In this document: in pieces, positions 11,300-19,451 of the stretch
How positions within the stretch are numbered: the stretch's first letter is position 1
Layout: each line of letters begins with the position of its first letter
Source: Streptomyces cinerochromogenes
GTDB taxonomy: Bacteria > Actinomycetota > Actinomycetes > Streptomycetales > Streptomycetaceae
Direction: 5' to 3'
DNA: 64,000 nucleotides
Assembly: GCF_014648635.1 (NCBI RefSeq)
Contig: NZ_BMRM01000007.1
Coordinates: 248,001 to 312,000 of the forward strand
The notes under the pieces: model-generated
What the model was told of the DNA's origin: nothing
Seen by the model: only the letters and a program-made list of their open reading frames with translations
Databases searched by the model: none
Position numbers and translations under genes: made by a program

Positions 11300-12124
11300 T
11301 CACACGTCGCGGCGTTTCACGACGAGAACGGCGAGTGCGACCGTGATCAGCGGCCAGAGCGTGTAGACGAGCCAGGAGCCGGAGACTGTGGCGGTGTAGC
11401 CCAGGGAGCCGGGCTCCGGCCCCCAGGTCTGGATCAGGCGGTTCCAGGCGGCCGACACCAGCGCGTGTTTGACGTCCGCCGCCCAGCGGCTGCTCTCCGA
11501 GAGCATGGGGGGCAGCATCACCAGCGTGAAGATGCCGGCGACCATGGTCCCGGCGGTATGCCGGAGCAGAACACCGAGACCCAGACCGACCAGGGCGCAG
11601 ACCGGAGCCAGCAGCGCGGAGGCCACCAGCGCCCGGAGCACCCCGGGGTGGGTGATCGGAAGGTCGGCATGGTGCCCGTTCAGGATGACCTGGGAGATCA
11701 GGAAGGAACCGGTGGAGGCGGTCGTGCCGACCGCGGTCCACAGTGCGGCGGTGACGGCTGCCTTGGCCAGCACGATCGAGCCGCGGGCCGGGACGGCCAC
11801 GGTGGTGGTGCGGATCAGCCCGCTGCTGTATTCGCTCACGACGGTGAGGGCGCCCATGCTGCTGGCGACGAGGATCAGCGTCCAGTAGCCGGCCGGCGGA
11901 TAGGCGTCGTAGGGCCGGAAGTCAGCGGGGCCGGAGGGCGCGGCTTTGTCCGCCAGCGTGGCCACGGCGGTGGACCCGATGACGAACAGGAGGGTTATTG
12001 CGATCGTCCACGGTGTGGACCGCAGGGACCGTGTCTTGATCCACTCGGCGGCGAGCAGGTCGCGGAAGCGGGCGGGCGGCGCGGTGACGGGGGTGGTCCG
12101 GGGGCCGGAGGTGAGCGTGGTCAT
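11300..12124 (-). CDS. ABC transporter permease (ABC-2 type)
   Basis: 274 residues with about six membrane segments (clusters near 40-60, 78-100, 120-145, 160-190, 190-215 and 245-268). The N-terminal AAEWIKTRSLRSTPW is typical of permeases paired with drug- or lantibiotic-export ATPases. Its start overlaps the ATPase stop by four bases (ATGA), so the two are translationally coupled. The pair is divergent from a histidine kinase/response regulator pair, which probably senses the exported compound or cell-envelope stress. The substrate is unknown. Confidence 0.8.
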   Translation of the reverse strand: MTTLTSGPRTTPVTAPPARFRDLLAAEWIKTRSLRSTPWTIAITLLFVIGSTAVATLADKAAPSGPADFRPYDAYPPAGYWTLILVASSMGALTVVSEYSSGLIRTTTVAVPARGSIVLAKAAVTAALWTAVGTTASTGSFLISQVILNGHHADLPITHPGVLRALVASALLAPVCALVGLGLGVLLRHTAGTMVAGIFTLVMLPPMLSESSRWAADVKHALVSAAWNRLIQTWGPEPGSLGYTATVSGSWLVYTLWPLITVALAVLVVKRRDV

Positions 12125-13050
12125 CGGGGCTGTCCTGCCAGGTATTCGGTGCTGTCGGCGGTGAGTTCCATGAAGGCCGCCTCCAGTGAGGCGGTGCGGG
12201 TGGTCAGCTCGTTCAGATGGATACCGTTGTCGAGGGCGAGCGCCCCGATCCGGTCGGCCGGGAGCCCGGTCACGGCGAGTTTCTCCACGCCGGTCGAGCC
12301 CTCCGGCTCGACCGAGGCGCCCGCCGCGGTCAGCACGGCTGCCAGTTCGGCGGCCTGGGGTGTCCCCACCACAACGCTGCTACGGGTGCTGCGGGCCGCG
12401 AAGTCCCGTACCGACTCGGCGGCGATGAGGCGGCCCCGGCCGATGACGACCAGCTGGTCGGCGGTGTTCTCCATCTCCGACATCAGATGGCTGGAGAGGA
12501 AGACCGTGCGCCCCTCGGCGGCCAGGCGCCGGAAGAGCCGGCGTACCCAGAGCACACCCTCCGGGTCCATGCCGTTGACCGGCTCGTCGAACATGAGCAC
12601 GGGCGGGTCGCCGAGCAAGGCGGTGGCGATGCCGAGGCGCTGCTTCATGCCGAGGGAGAATCCGCCGACGCGGCGGTTCGCCACCTCGGCCAGCCCCACC
12701 TCCTGAAGCACCTCGCCCACCCGGCGCCGCGGGATGCCGTTGCTGCGGGCCAGAGCGGACAGGTGGGCCGCAGCGCTGCGTCCGCCGTGAACCTCTCCGG
12801 CGTCGAGGAGGGCACCGACGTGCCGCAGTCCGCGCGGGTGGCGGCGGAAGGGGACGCCGCTGACGGTGGCGGTGCCGGTGGTGGGCGCGTCCAGGCCGAG
12901 GATCATCCGCAGGGTGGTGGACTTGCCGGCTCCGTTGGGGCCGAGGAATCCGGTGACCTGGCCCGGCAGCACGGTGAAGGACAGATGGTCGACGGCCGTC
13001 TTGCTGCCGTAGCGCTTGGTGAGTTCGCTGACTTCGATCACGGCATCCAC
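12121..13050 (-). CDS. ABC transporter ATP-binding protein (drug/antibiotic export type)
   Basis: About 309 residues. Walker A is GPNGAGKST at 37-45, the signature region is around FSLGM at 131-135, Walker B is LMFDEP at 152-157, and a switch SSHLMSEME follows. The extra C-terminal 90 residues are typical of the BcrA/DrrA-like subfamily that energises ABC-2 permeases. The frame is open further upstream, but that part reads as non-coding and would overlap the divergent kinase gene, so a GTG at 13050 (or at 13041, just before IEVSELTKRYG) is preferred; neither has a good Shine-Dalgarno. Confidence 0.82.
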   Translation of the reverse strand: MDAVIEVSELTKRYGSKTAVDHLSFTVLPGQVTGFLGPNGAGKSTTLRMILGLDAPTTGTATVSGVPFRRHPRGLRHVGALLDAGEVHGGRSAAAHLSALARSNGIPRRRVGEVLQEVGLAEVANRRVGGFSLGMKQRLGIATALLGDPPVLMFDEPVNGMDPEGVLWVRRLFRRLAAEGRTVFLSSHLMSEMENTADQLVVIGRGRLIAAESVRDFAARSTRSSVVVGTPQAAELAAVLTAAGASVEPEGSTGVEKLAVTGLPADRIGALALDNGIHLNELTTRTASLEAAFMELTADSTEYLAGQPR

Positions 13051-13249
13051 ACTGCCGAGAGGAGCCCCGTCCGGGCATGGGGCCGTGGGCGGCAATCGTG
13101 CGGCCGGATCGAACCGTGGGCGTACGTCCCCGGGCTGATGCCGCGCTGCTGGTGTCCGGTTAGTCTCGCGGCGTGAACCCCATGACGACCATTTCGTTGC
13201 CTGCGCGCGTCGCGCACCTCGCCCCTGTTCCCGGGAGGGGACACCGCCG

Positions 13250-14425
13250 ATGACGAGAACCAAGGCCGCAGCCTGGGCAGGGGGTGCCTCCTACCTCCTC
13301 GTGGTGGGTCTGCTGGTGGGGGCCGCACCGCGGGCGTCGGGCACGGTCCACGGTGTCGGGGCGCTGCTGGCCGTGAGCCTGCTCGCCGGTGTGGTGCGAC
13401 GGATGCCGCTGCCGGCTCTGGCCATGGCACTCTTCGGATCCACTGTTGTGGTGGTGGGCCCTCCGAGTTCCGCCCATGAGAGCCGGGCGGCGTCGTACCA
13501 GGGCCAGTTCCTGTCGTACCTGGCGGTGGACCTCGTTGTGGGCGTCATCGTCGCTACTTGCGCACGGCGCGCTTCGGTTGTGGCCGTGGCCGTGTCCTTC
13601 GCGGTGCAACTCCTGGTGATCGGCGGCTTCGCGCACGGGGACGGCCTGGCAGTCAACGGGATTGTCGCCCTCCTCGCGTTGGCAGCATCCTGCATGGCCG
13701 GTCTGCTGAGCCGCGAGCGCCGCGAGCACGCGGTGGCGCTGCGAGCGCAGGAAGTGGCCGAGGCGGTGACCGCCGAACGGCTGCGGATCGCACGGGAGTT
13801 GCACGACATGGTCGCGCACAGCATCGGCATCGTCGCGATCCAGGCCGGTGTGGGCAGCCGGGTCATCCAGACCCAGCCGGCGGAGGCACGCGAGGCCCTG
13901 CGCGCGATCGAGGCCACCAGCAGAGAGACCCTGGCGGGCCTCCGGCGCACGCTGGTGTCACTTCGTCAGGCGGACCGGGGCGCCACCGCCCCGGAGCAGT
14001 CACCGCTCTCACCCTCGCCGGGGCTGGCGGACATCGAACAGTTGGCGGCGGCGACCGCGGTCGCGGGGGTACGCGTCGACGTGCGCCGCAGCGGGGAGCG
14101 GCGTCCCGTGCCGGCCGACATCGACCTTTCCGCCTACCGCATCGTGCAGGAGGCGCTGACCAACGTGGTCCGGCACGCGGGCACCGGGCGTTGCCGGGTG
14201 GCCATCGACTACGGAGACGAGGAACTGTCCGTGGAAGTCGTCGACGACGGGCGCGGCGCCTCCGGGGACGGCTCGGACCACGGCTTCGGCCTCATCGGGA
14301 TGCGGGAGCGAGTCGGTCTGCTGGGCGGCCACCTCAGCATCGGGCCGCGCCCTGAGGGCGGCTTCCGGGTGACGGCCCGGCTGCCGCTGCCCGCACCTTT
14401 CGGAGTTCCGGTGGAGGCCCGATGA
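13250..14425 (+). CDS. Sensor histidine kinase, NarL/DesK-type
   Basis: 391 residues. About five membrane segments occupy residues 10-155, so the sensor is mainly intramembrane. The HisKA_3 dimerisation helix carries ERLRIARELHDMVAHSI with the phosphoacceptor His185. The HATPase domain follows, with an N box (EALTNVVRHA), a G1 box (VVDDGRGA) and GLIGMRERV. The ATG follows GGGAGGGG at good spacing. The stop overlaps the response-regulator start by four bases. It probably controls the divergent ABC exporter (11300-13050). Confidence 0.88.
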   Translation: MTRTKAAAWAGGASYLLVVGLLVGAAPRASGTVHGVGALLAVSLLAGVVRRMPLPALAMALFGSTVVVVGPPSSAHESRAASYQGQFLSYLAVDLVVGVIVATCARRASVVAVAVSFAVQLLVIGGFAHGDGLAVNGIVALLALAASCMAGLLSRERREHAVALRAQEVAEAVTAERLRIARELHDMVAHSIGIVAIQAGVGSRVIQTQPAEAREALRAIEATSRETLAGLRRTLVSLRQADRGATAPEQSPLSPSPGLADIEQLAAATAVAGVRVDVRRSGERRPVPADIDLSAYRIVQEALTNVVRHAGTGRCRVAIDYGDEELSVEVVDDGRGASGDGSDHGFGLIGMRERVGLLGGHLSIGPRPEGGFRVTARLPLPAPFGVPVEAR

Positions 14426-15084
14426 CCGTCCGTGTGGTGCTCGCCGACGACCAGCCGTTGGTTCGGTCCGGCCTACGCGTGATCATGGCTGACCACCCCG
14501 ACCTGGAGGTCGTCGGTGAAGCCGCCAGTGGTGCCGAGGCAGTCCAACTGGTCAGCGACATCAGCCCTGACGTCGTGGTCATGGACATCCGGATGCCCGG
14601 CATGGACGGGATCGAGGCCACCCGCCTGATCACGGCCGGTTCGGCAACCACACGCGTCCTTGTCCTGACCACCTTCGACGAGGACGACCACGTCTACGGC
14701 GCACTCCGAGCCGGCGCAAGCGGCTTCGTGGTCAAAGACATGGCACTGGAGGACATCCTCGCGGCGGTCCGCGTGGTCGCCGCCGGCGACGCACTGATCG
14801 CGCCGGGTGTGACGCGCCGTCTGATCACGGACTTCATCGGGCGCCCCGCGGCTGCCCCGGAGCGCTTTCCGTGGCCGGTCGAGGGCATCACCGAGCGGGA
14901 ACGGGAAGTACTGACCCTGGTCGGACGCGGTCGGTCGAACACCGAGATCGCGCAGGACCTCTTCATCACCGTGGCCACCGTCAAGTCGCATGTGTCACGG
15001 CTGCTCACCAAGCTGGGCGCCCGGGACCGGGTCCAGCTCGTCATCTGCGCCTATGAGATGGGGCTCGTCACGCTTCCGACCTGA
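14422..15084 (+). CDS. Response regulator, NarL/LuxR family
   Basis: 220 residues: a receiver domain with acidic pocket Asp9-Asp10, phosphoacceptor Asp55 (VVVMDIRMPGMDG), conserved Thr near 84 and Lys near 106; then a LuxR helix-turn-helix at about 152-210 (ITEREREVLTLV, NTEIAQDLFI, VKSHVSRLLTKL). It is coupled to the kinase by an ATGA overlap and is its obvious partner. Target promoters most likely include the 13051-13249 intergenic region that serves the ABC genes. Confidence 0.9.
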   Translation: MTVRVVLADDQPLVRSGLRVIMADHPDLEVVGEAASGAEAVQLVSDISPDVVVMDIRMPGMDGIEATRLITAGSATTRVLVLTTFDEDDHVYGALRAGASGFVVKDMALEDILAAVRVVAAGDALIAPGVTRRLITDFIGRPAAAPERFPWPVEGITEREREVLTLVGRGRSNTEIAQDLFITVATVKSHVSRLLTKLGARDRVQLVICAYEMGLVTLPT

Positions 15085-15095
15085 GGGAGGCCCCC

Positions 15096-15190
15096 GTGGC
15101 GAAGTCCGAGGAACTGCACGTGCTGCGCCGAGTCGTTGAACGATTCCCGCTGCGGGAGCGCCCGTGTCCGGTGCCGGTGGAGCGCCCGTC
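15096..15190 (+). pseudogene. Possible truncated third gene of the two-component operon
   Basis: A GTG at 15096 lies about five bases after a GGGAGG ribosome-binding site and 11 bases after the response-regulator stop. It would begin AKSEELHVLRRVVERFPLRE, a plausible amphipathic start. After about 31 codons the frame runs into sequence that is clearly the antisense strand of the phosphotransferase gene. This looks like the 5' stub of a gene cut at the right edge of an inserted block. Too short to assign a family. Confidence 0.3.
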
Positions 15191-15191
15191 G

Positions 15192-16058
15192 TCAGAACGG
15201 ATACCAGCGCACCGTCTCGTCCCCGTCCCGCAGCGACGCCACCCTGCGCCGGAACTCGGCCAGCGCCTTCGGGTTGGACGGCGCGTGCTGGGCCACCCAC
15301 GCGCAGCTCGCGGTCTCCCGCGCTCCCCGCAGTACCGCACAGCCCTCCCACGCGCGCACATCCCAGCCGTACGCCTCGGTGAAGGAGTCGTACGCCTCGG
15401 CGGGCAGCCCGTAGCGGTCGCGGGAGAGGGCCATGACCACCAGGTCGTGCTCGCGCAGGTCGGCGGAGAAGGTCTCCAGGTCGACCAGGACCGGGCCGTC
15501 CGGCCCGACGTGCACATTGCGGGGCAGCGCGTCGCCATGGATGGGCCCCGGAGCCAGACGCGGCGTCAGCGCCGCCGCCTGGGCCGCGAAGCCGTCGCGG
15601 CGCGCGCGGAGGTACGCGGCGTCCTGCGGGTCGATCGCGTCACCCGCCAGCCGCAGCCAGCGCTCCACCCCGCCCAGCAGATCGCGGGGCGGCAGTACGA
15701 AGGGAGGAGAGGGAAGCGCGTGCACGACGCGCAGAAGACCGGCCAGGTCCCGCGGCTCGGCGGGCCGCACGGCATCCGGCAGCCGGTGCCACACGGTCAC
15801 CGGACGGCCGTCCACCAGCAACGGCTTCGGCTCGGCCGCCCGCACCGCCGGCACGCCGGCCTCGGCCAGCCATCCGGCGACGGCCAGCTCGCGCTCGGCC
15901 CGCGGCAGCAGCTCGGGGTCCCGGCCCACCTTCACCACCAGATCACCGGCCGCGAACACCGCGTTCTCACCGAGGGCCAGGAGCCGTGCGTCCCGGGCGG
16001 CCGGATCCGGCAGCACTCCCGCCGCGGCCAGTACGTCCCGCGCGCGTGCCTCGTCCAT
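15192..16058 (-). CDS. Aminoglycoside-phosphotransferase-family kinase-like protein
   Basis: 288 residues with the APH fold. A nucleotide-binding strand with LVVKVG lies near residue 40. The catalytic loop reads PIHGDALPRNVHV (the H-G-D-x4-N Brenner motif) near 165-178, and VLVDLETF supplies the metal-binding Asp that replaces DFG. Family members phosphorylate antibiotics or small metabolites such as choline or homoserine; nothing nearby fixes the substrate. It lies between the two-component system and a divergent sugar importer. Confidence 0.75.
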   Translation of the reverse strand: MDEARARDVLAAAGVLPDPAARDARLLALGENAVFAAGDLVVKVGRDPELLPRAERELAVAGWLAEAGVPAVRAAEPKPLLVDGRPVTVWHRLPDAVRPAEPRDLAGLLRVVHALPSPPFVLPPRDLLGGVERWLRLAGDAIDPQDAAYLRARRDGFAAQAAALTPRLAPGPIHGDALPRNVHVGPDGPVLVDLETFSADLREHDLVVMALSRDRYGLPAEAYDSFTEAYGWDVRAWEGCAVLRGARETASCAWVAQHAPSNPKALAEFRRRVASLRDGDETVRWYPF

Positions 16059-16234
16059 CGTCCCGCCTCCGTGCCGTCTTCCCGTTGCCTGCGTGTCCGG
16101 TTCCCGGCCAGTCTCGCATTGGTCCTGGTCGGTCGCCGTGCGCGGGCCGGGCCACCGTGCGCGGTCCCTTGACGGCGTACCGGGCCTTTACGACCATGAA
16201 CACGCCAACAGGAGCCGGCAAAGGGGCTGATTCC

Positions 16235-17167
16235 GTGACCTCAGTGGCCGAAGCGCGGACACCGCCGGCGGGGGAGCGCCGAGCGGCCGGGCGCCGGACC
16301 GCCGGTCACGGCACCTGGTTCCTGGTCCTGCCCGCCCTCGTCCCGATCCTCGTGTTCAGCGTCGGCCCGCTGCTCTACGGCATCCTGCTGGCCTTCACCG
16401 ACGCCCAGTCCGGTCGCACGGCCGCCACGCGGTGGACCGGCGCCCTCAACTTCCGTGACCTGCTGCACGACACGCTCTTCTGGGAGTCGTTCCGGATCGG
16501 ACTGGTCTGGGCGGTCGGCGTGACCGTTCCCCAGTTCCTGCTGGCGCTGGGCCTCGCCCTGCTGCTGAACCAGGACCTGCGCCTGCGCGGCCTGGCCCGC
16601 GCCCTCGCGATCGTGCCCTGGGCGATGCCCGAGGTGGTCGTCGGCATCATGTGGCGGCTCGTCTACAACCCGGACGCAGGCATCCTCAACGAGACCCTGC
16701 GCGACCTCGGCCTCGGCGCCGGCCGGGACTGGCTGAGCGGCCTGGCCACCGCGCTGCCCGCGGTCGTCGTCGTCGGCGTCTGGGCGGGTCTGCCACAGAC
16801 CACGGTCGCTCTGCTCGCCGGACTGCAGAACGTCCCGCGCGAACTCCACGAGGCCGCGGCGGTCGACGGCGCGGGTGCCTGGCGCCGCTTCCGCACCGTC
16901 ACCTGGCCCGCCCTCAGACCGGTGGCCCTCGCCATCACCGCCCTCCAGCTCATCTGGAACCTCAACTCCTTCGCCCTGGTCTACGTGCTCACGGGCGGCG
17001 GCCCCGGCGGGAAGACCCGGCTGCCGATGCTCTTCGCCTACGAGGAGGCCTTCCGCTACGGCCAGTTCGGCTACGCGGCGGCGATGGGCTGCGTGCTCGT
17101 CGCGGTCGTCTCGGTCCTGCTCGCGGTGTTCCTGGCGGGGCGGCTGCGGGGCGGTGACGAGGCATGA
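16235..17167 (+). CDS. Sugar ABC transporter permease, MalF type
   Basis: About 310 residues with six membrane segments and the inner-membrane EAA loop EAAAVDGAGAWRRFRTV, which docks to the ATPase. GTG 16235 was chosen because AAGGGG lies eight bases upstream; an ATG at 16196 has no ribosome-binding site and would add 13 residues. It is the first gene of a three-gene import operon (MalF-, MalG- and MalE-like) with overlapping stops and starts. Belongs to the carbohydrate uptake CUT1 family. Confidence 0.85.
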   Translation: MTSVAEARTPPAGERRAAGRRTAGHGTWFLVLPALVPILVFSVGPLLYGILLAFTDAQSGRTAATRWTGALNFRDLLHDTLFWESFRIGLVWAVGVTVPQFLLALGLALLLNQDLRLRGLARALAIVPWAMPEVVVGIMWRLVYNPDAGILNETLRDLGLGAGRDWLSGLATALPAVVVVGVWAGLPQTTVALLAGLQNVPRELHEAAAVDGAGAWRRFRTVTWPALRPVALAITALQLIWNLNSFALVYVLTGGGPGGKTRLPMLFAYEEAFRYGQFGYAAAMGCVLVAVVSVLLAVFLAGRLRGGDEA

Positions 17168-18114
17168 CGGCCACAAGGCCCCGCCGGTCCGTACGGCTCC
17201 CGCGGTCCGGACGGCCCGCGCCGAGGCAGCGGTCCACACCGAGGAAGCGGCTCGCACCGGGGAGGCCGCCCGCGCCGAGGAGGCGGACCCGCCGTGCCGC
17301 CCGCGCCGGCCAGTACGCCGCCCTCCTCGGCTATCTGCTCTTCCTGGGCTTCCCCCTCCTGTGGCTGCTGTCCACCGCGCTCAAGTCCCCGCGGGAGCTG
17401 GGCAGCCTGCACCCGGCGTGGATCCCGCGCGACCCGACCCCGGCCAACGTCCGGCAGGCCTTCGCGGAGCAGCCGCTGGCGCACGCCGCCCTCAACTCCC
17501 TGCTGGTGGCGCTCGGCACCGCCGTCGTCGCCGTACTGATCGCGACCCCGATGGCCTACGTCATGGCCCGGCACCGCACCCGGCTGGCCCGGGCGGCCAC
17601 GGGCTGGGTCGTGGTCAGCCAGGCGTTCCCCTTCGTGCTGGTGATCATCCCGCTGTTCCTGGTGCTGAAGAACCTTCGGCTGATCGACTCCCTGCTCGGG
17701 CTGACGCTGGTGTACGTGGTGTGGGCCCTGCCGTTCGCGCTGTGGATGCTCGTCGGCCACGTCCGGGCGGTGCCCGTCGAGCTGGAGGAGGCGGCGGCCG
17801 TCGACGGGGCCGGGCGCCTGAGAACCCTCGTGTCGGTGACGGCGCCGCTGCTGGGTCCCGGCATCGCGGCGACGGCCCTGTTCGCGTTCGTCACCGCGTG
17901 GAACGAGTTCTTCTTCGCGCTGGTGCTGCTCAAGAGCCCCGGGAGGCAGACCCTCCCGGTCGTCCTCACCCACTTCATCGGCGCGGAGGGGGTCGCCGAC
18001 CTCGGTCCGCTGGCCGCCGCCGCGTTCCTCGCCACCCTGCCCTCCGTGGCCGTCTTCGGGATCCTCCAGCGGCGGATCACGGGCGGCCTGCTCGCCGGGG
18101 CGGTGAAGAGCTGA
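17164..18114 (+). CDS. Sugar ABC transporter permease, MalG type
   Basis: 316 residues; ATG overlaps the previous stop by four bases. The first 45 residues are unusually Arg/Pro-rich (repeats of RPAPR/RPPAPRR type) and precede six membrane segments. The EAA loop is ELEEAAAVDGAGRLRTLV, near residue 205, and the MalG-like C-terminus follows. With the MalF-type partner it forms the membrane channel of a CUT1 sugar importer. Confidence 0.87.
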   Translation: MTATRPRRSVRLPRSGRPAPRQRSTPRKRLAPGRPPAPRRRTRRAARAGQYAALLGYLLFLGFPLLWLLSTALKSPRELGSLHPAWIPRDPTPANVRQAFAEQPLAHAALNSLLVALGTAVVAVLIATPMAYVMARHRTRLARAATGWVVVSQAFPFVLVIIPLFLVLKNLRLIDSLLGLTLVYVVWALPFALWMLVGHVRAVPVELEEAAAVDGAGRLRTLVSVTAPLLGPGIAATALFAFVTAWNEFFFALVLLKSPGRQTLPVVLTHFIGAEGVADLGPLAAAAFLATLPSVAVFGILQRRITGGLLAGAVKS

Positions 18115-19394
18115 TGCGGACCAGGATCGCCACGGCCCTCGCCGTGCTCCTGCTGCTGCTCGCCGGCTGCTCCGCGGGCGGCCGGACCGGCGGCGGCCCG
18201 ATCACCCTGCGCTTCCAGTCCCTGGCCTGGCAGCAGGAGTCCGTCGCCGCCACCAAGGAGCTGGTGGAGGAGTGGAACGCCGCCCACCCGGACGTCAGGG
18301 TCGAGTACGTCCAGGGAAGCTGGGACGGCGTCCACGACCAACTGCTCACCTCCTTCGAGGGCGGTGAGGCCCCGGACGTCATCCACGACGCCTCCGACGA
18401 CCTCGCCGACTTCGCCTACGGCGGCTACCTCGCCGATCTGACGGACCTGCTGCCCGCCCGGCTCAGGTCCGGCATACCGGAGAGCAGCTGGGAGACGGCC
18501 ACCTTCGGGGACGGCATCTACGGCGTGCCCTTCCTCCAGGAACCCCGGGTGCTCATCGCCGACGCCGGCCGGCTGCGCGCGGCGAGGGTGCGCGTCCCCA
18601 CGCCCGACCACCCCTGGAGCTGGGCGGAGTTCCGGCAGGTCGCCAAGCGGCTCAGCGGTCCCGGGAGGTACGGCGTGGCCTGGCCGCTGAAGGAGCCCGT
18701 CTCCGCCACGCTCAACCTGTCCCTGTCGGCGGGCGGGCGGCTCTTCCACCGGGGCGCGGACGGCAGGGTGACCGTGCGGTTCGGGGCCGGGGACGCGGTC
18801 GTGGCGCGCACCATCCACGACCAGGTCGCCGTCGACCGCAGCGCGCCCGCCTCCACACTCGGCAGCGGCGGCTCGGACACCCTGCCCGGCTTCTTCGGCG
18901 GCCGGTACGCGATGGTCCCGCTGGGCTTCTCCTACCGCCAGCAGATCGTGCAGCAGGCCCCCAAGGACTTCCGCTGGACGGTGCTGCCGGCCCCGGCGGG
19001 CGCCGACGGGCTCGTCCAGGGCGTCAGCCCGCAGACGCTGTCCGTGTCCGCCGACTGCCCGCACAAGAAGGAGGCGGCCGCGTTCATCGACTTCCTGCTG
19101 CGCCCGAAGAACATGGTCCGCCTCGCCCTCGGCGACTGGATGCTGCCCACCGGCACCCAGGCCCTGAAGGACCCGGCCCTGCACACCGGGAAGTACGGCT
19201 GGGCCACCGGCACCGCTCTCGCCGCCCGGCTGCGCCCGGCGCCCGCCCAGTCCGTGCGCGGCTACCCGGAATGGAAGGACAAGGTGGCCACCCCGGCGTA
19301 CCAGGAGTACTACAGCGGCGCCATCGGCCTCGACGCACTGCGCAGCCGCCTCGAAAAGGACGGCAATCTCGTGCTGGCCCGCTACCAGCGCTGA
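18114..19394 (+). CDS. Sugar ABC transporter substrate-binding lipoprotein
   Basis: 426 residues. The lipobox LLAGC puts the lipidated Cys near residue 20, anchoring the protein outside the membrane. The mature part is a cluster-B periplasmic-binding fold (ITLRFQSLAWQQES, WNAAHPDVRVEY, GEAPDVIHDA, later PDHPWSWAEF). Its ATG shares bases with the permease stop (TGATG). No ATPase gene follows; Streptomyces CUT1 importers commonly share the ATPase MsiK encoded elsewhere. The sugar is not identifiable from sequence. Confidence 0.88.
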   Translation: MRTRIATALAVLLLLLAGCSAGGRTGGGPITLRFQSLAWQQESVAATKELVEEWNAAHPDVRVEYVQGSWDGVHDQLLTSFEGGEAPDVIHDASDDLADFAYGGYLADLTDLLPARLRSGIPESSWETATFGDGIYGVPFLQEPRVLIADAGRLRAARVRVPTPDHPWSWAEFRQVAKRLSGPGRYGVAWPLKEPVSATLNLSLSAGGRLFHRGADGRVTVRFGAGDAVVARTIHDQVAVDRSAPASTLGSGGSDTLPGFFGGRYAMVPLGFSYRQQIVQQAPKDFRWTVLPAPAGADGLVQGVSPQTLSVSADCPHKKEAAAFIDFLLRPKNMVRLALGDWMLPTGTQALKDPALHTGKYGWATGTALAARLRPAPAQSVRGYPEWKDKVATPAYQEYYSGAIGLDALRSRLEKDGNLVLARYQR

Positions 19395-19414
19395 GGGCCG
19401 CCCTCGGAAATACG

Positions 19415-19444
19415 TTAGACGAGACGTATCGTCTCACCTAGTCT
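19415..19444 (+). promoter_or_regulatory. Promoter with embedded palindromic operator before the glycosyltransferase
   Basis: TTAGAC at 19415-19420 and TAGTCT at 19439-19444 are spaced by 18 bases. The spacer holds GAGACGTATCGTCTC (19421-19435), a perfect palindrome with 6-base arms and a 3-base centre, typical of TetR-family sites. The ATG begins seven bases after the -10 box and has no Shine-Dalgarno, so the transcript is probably leaderless. A repressor bound here would directly block RNA polymerase. No TetR gene is in the window. Confidence 0.55.
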
Positions 19445-19451
19445 CCCTGAC

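Noticed and set aside
12121..13263. Extended start for the ABC ATPase overlapping the histidine kinase
   Set aside because: The extra 71 codons have no coding bias or homology and overlap the divergent kinase start; a start near 13050 is more consistent with ATPase length.
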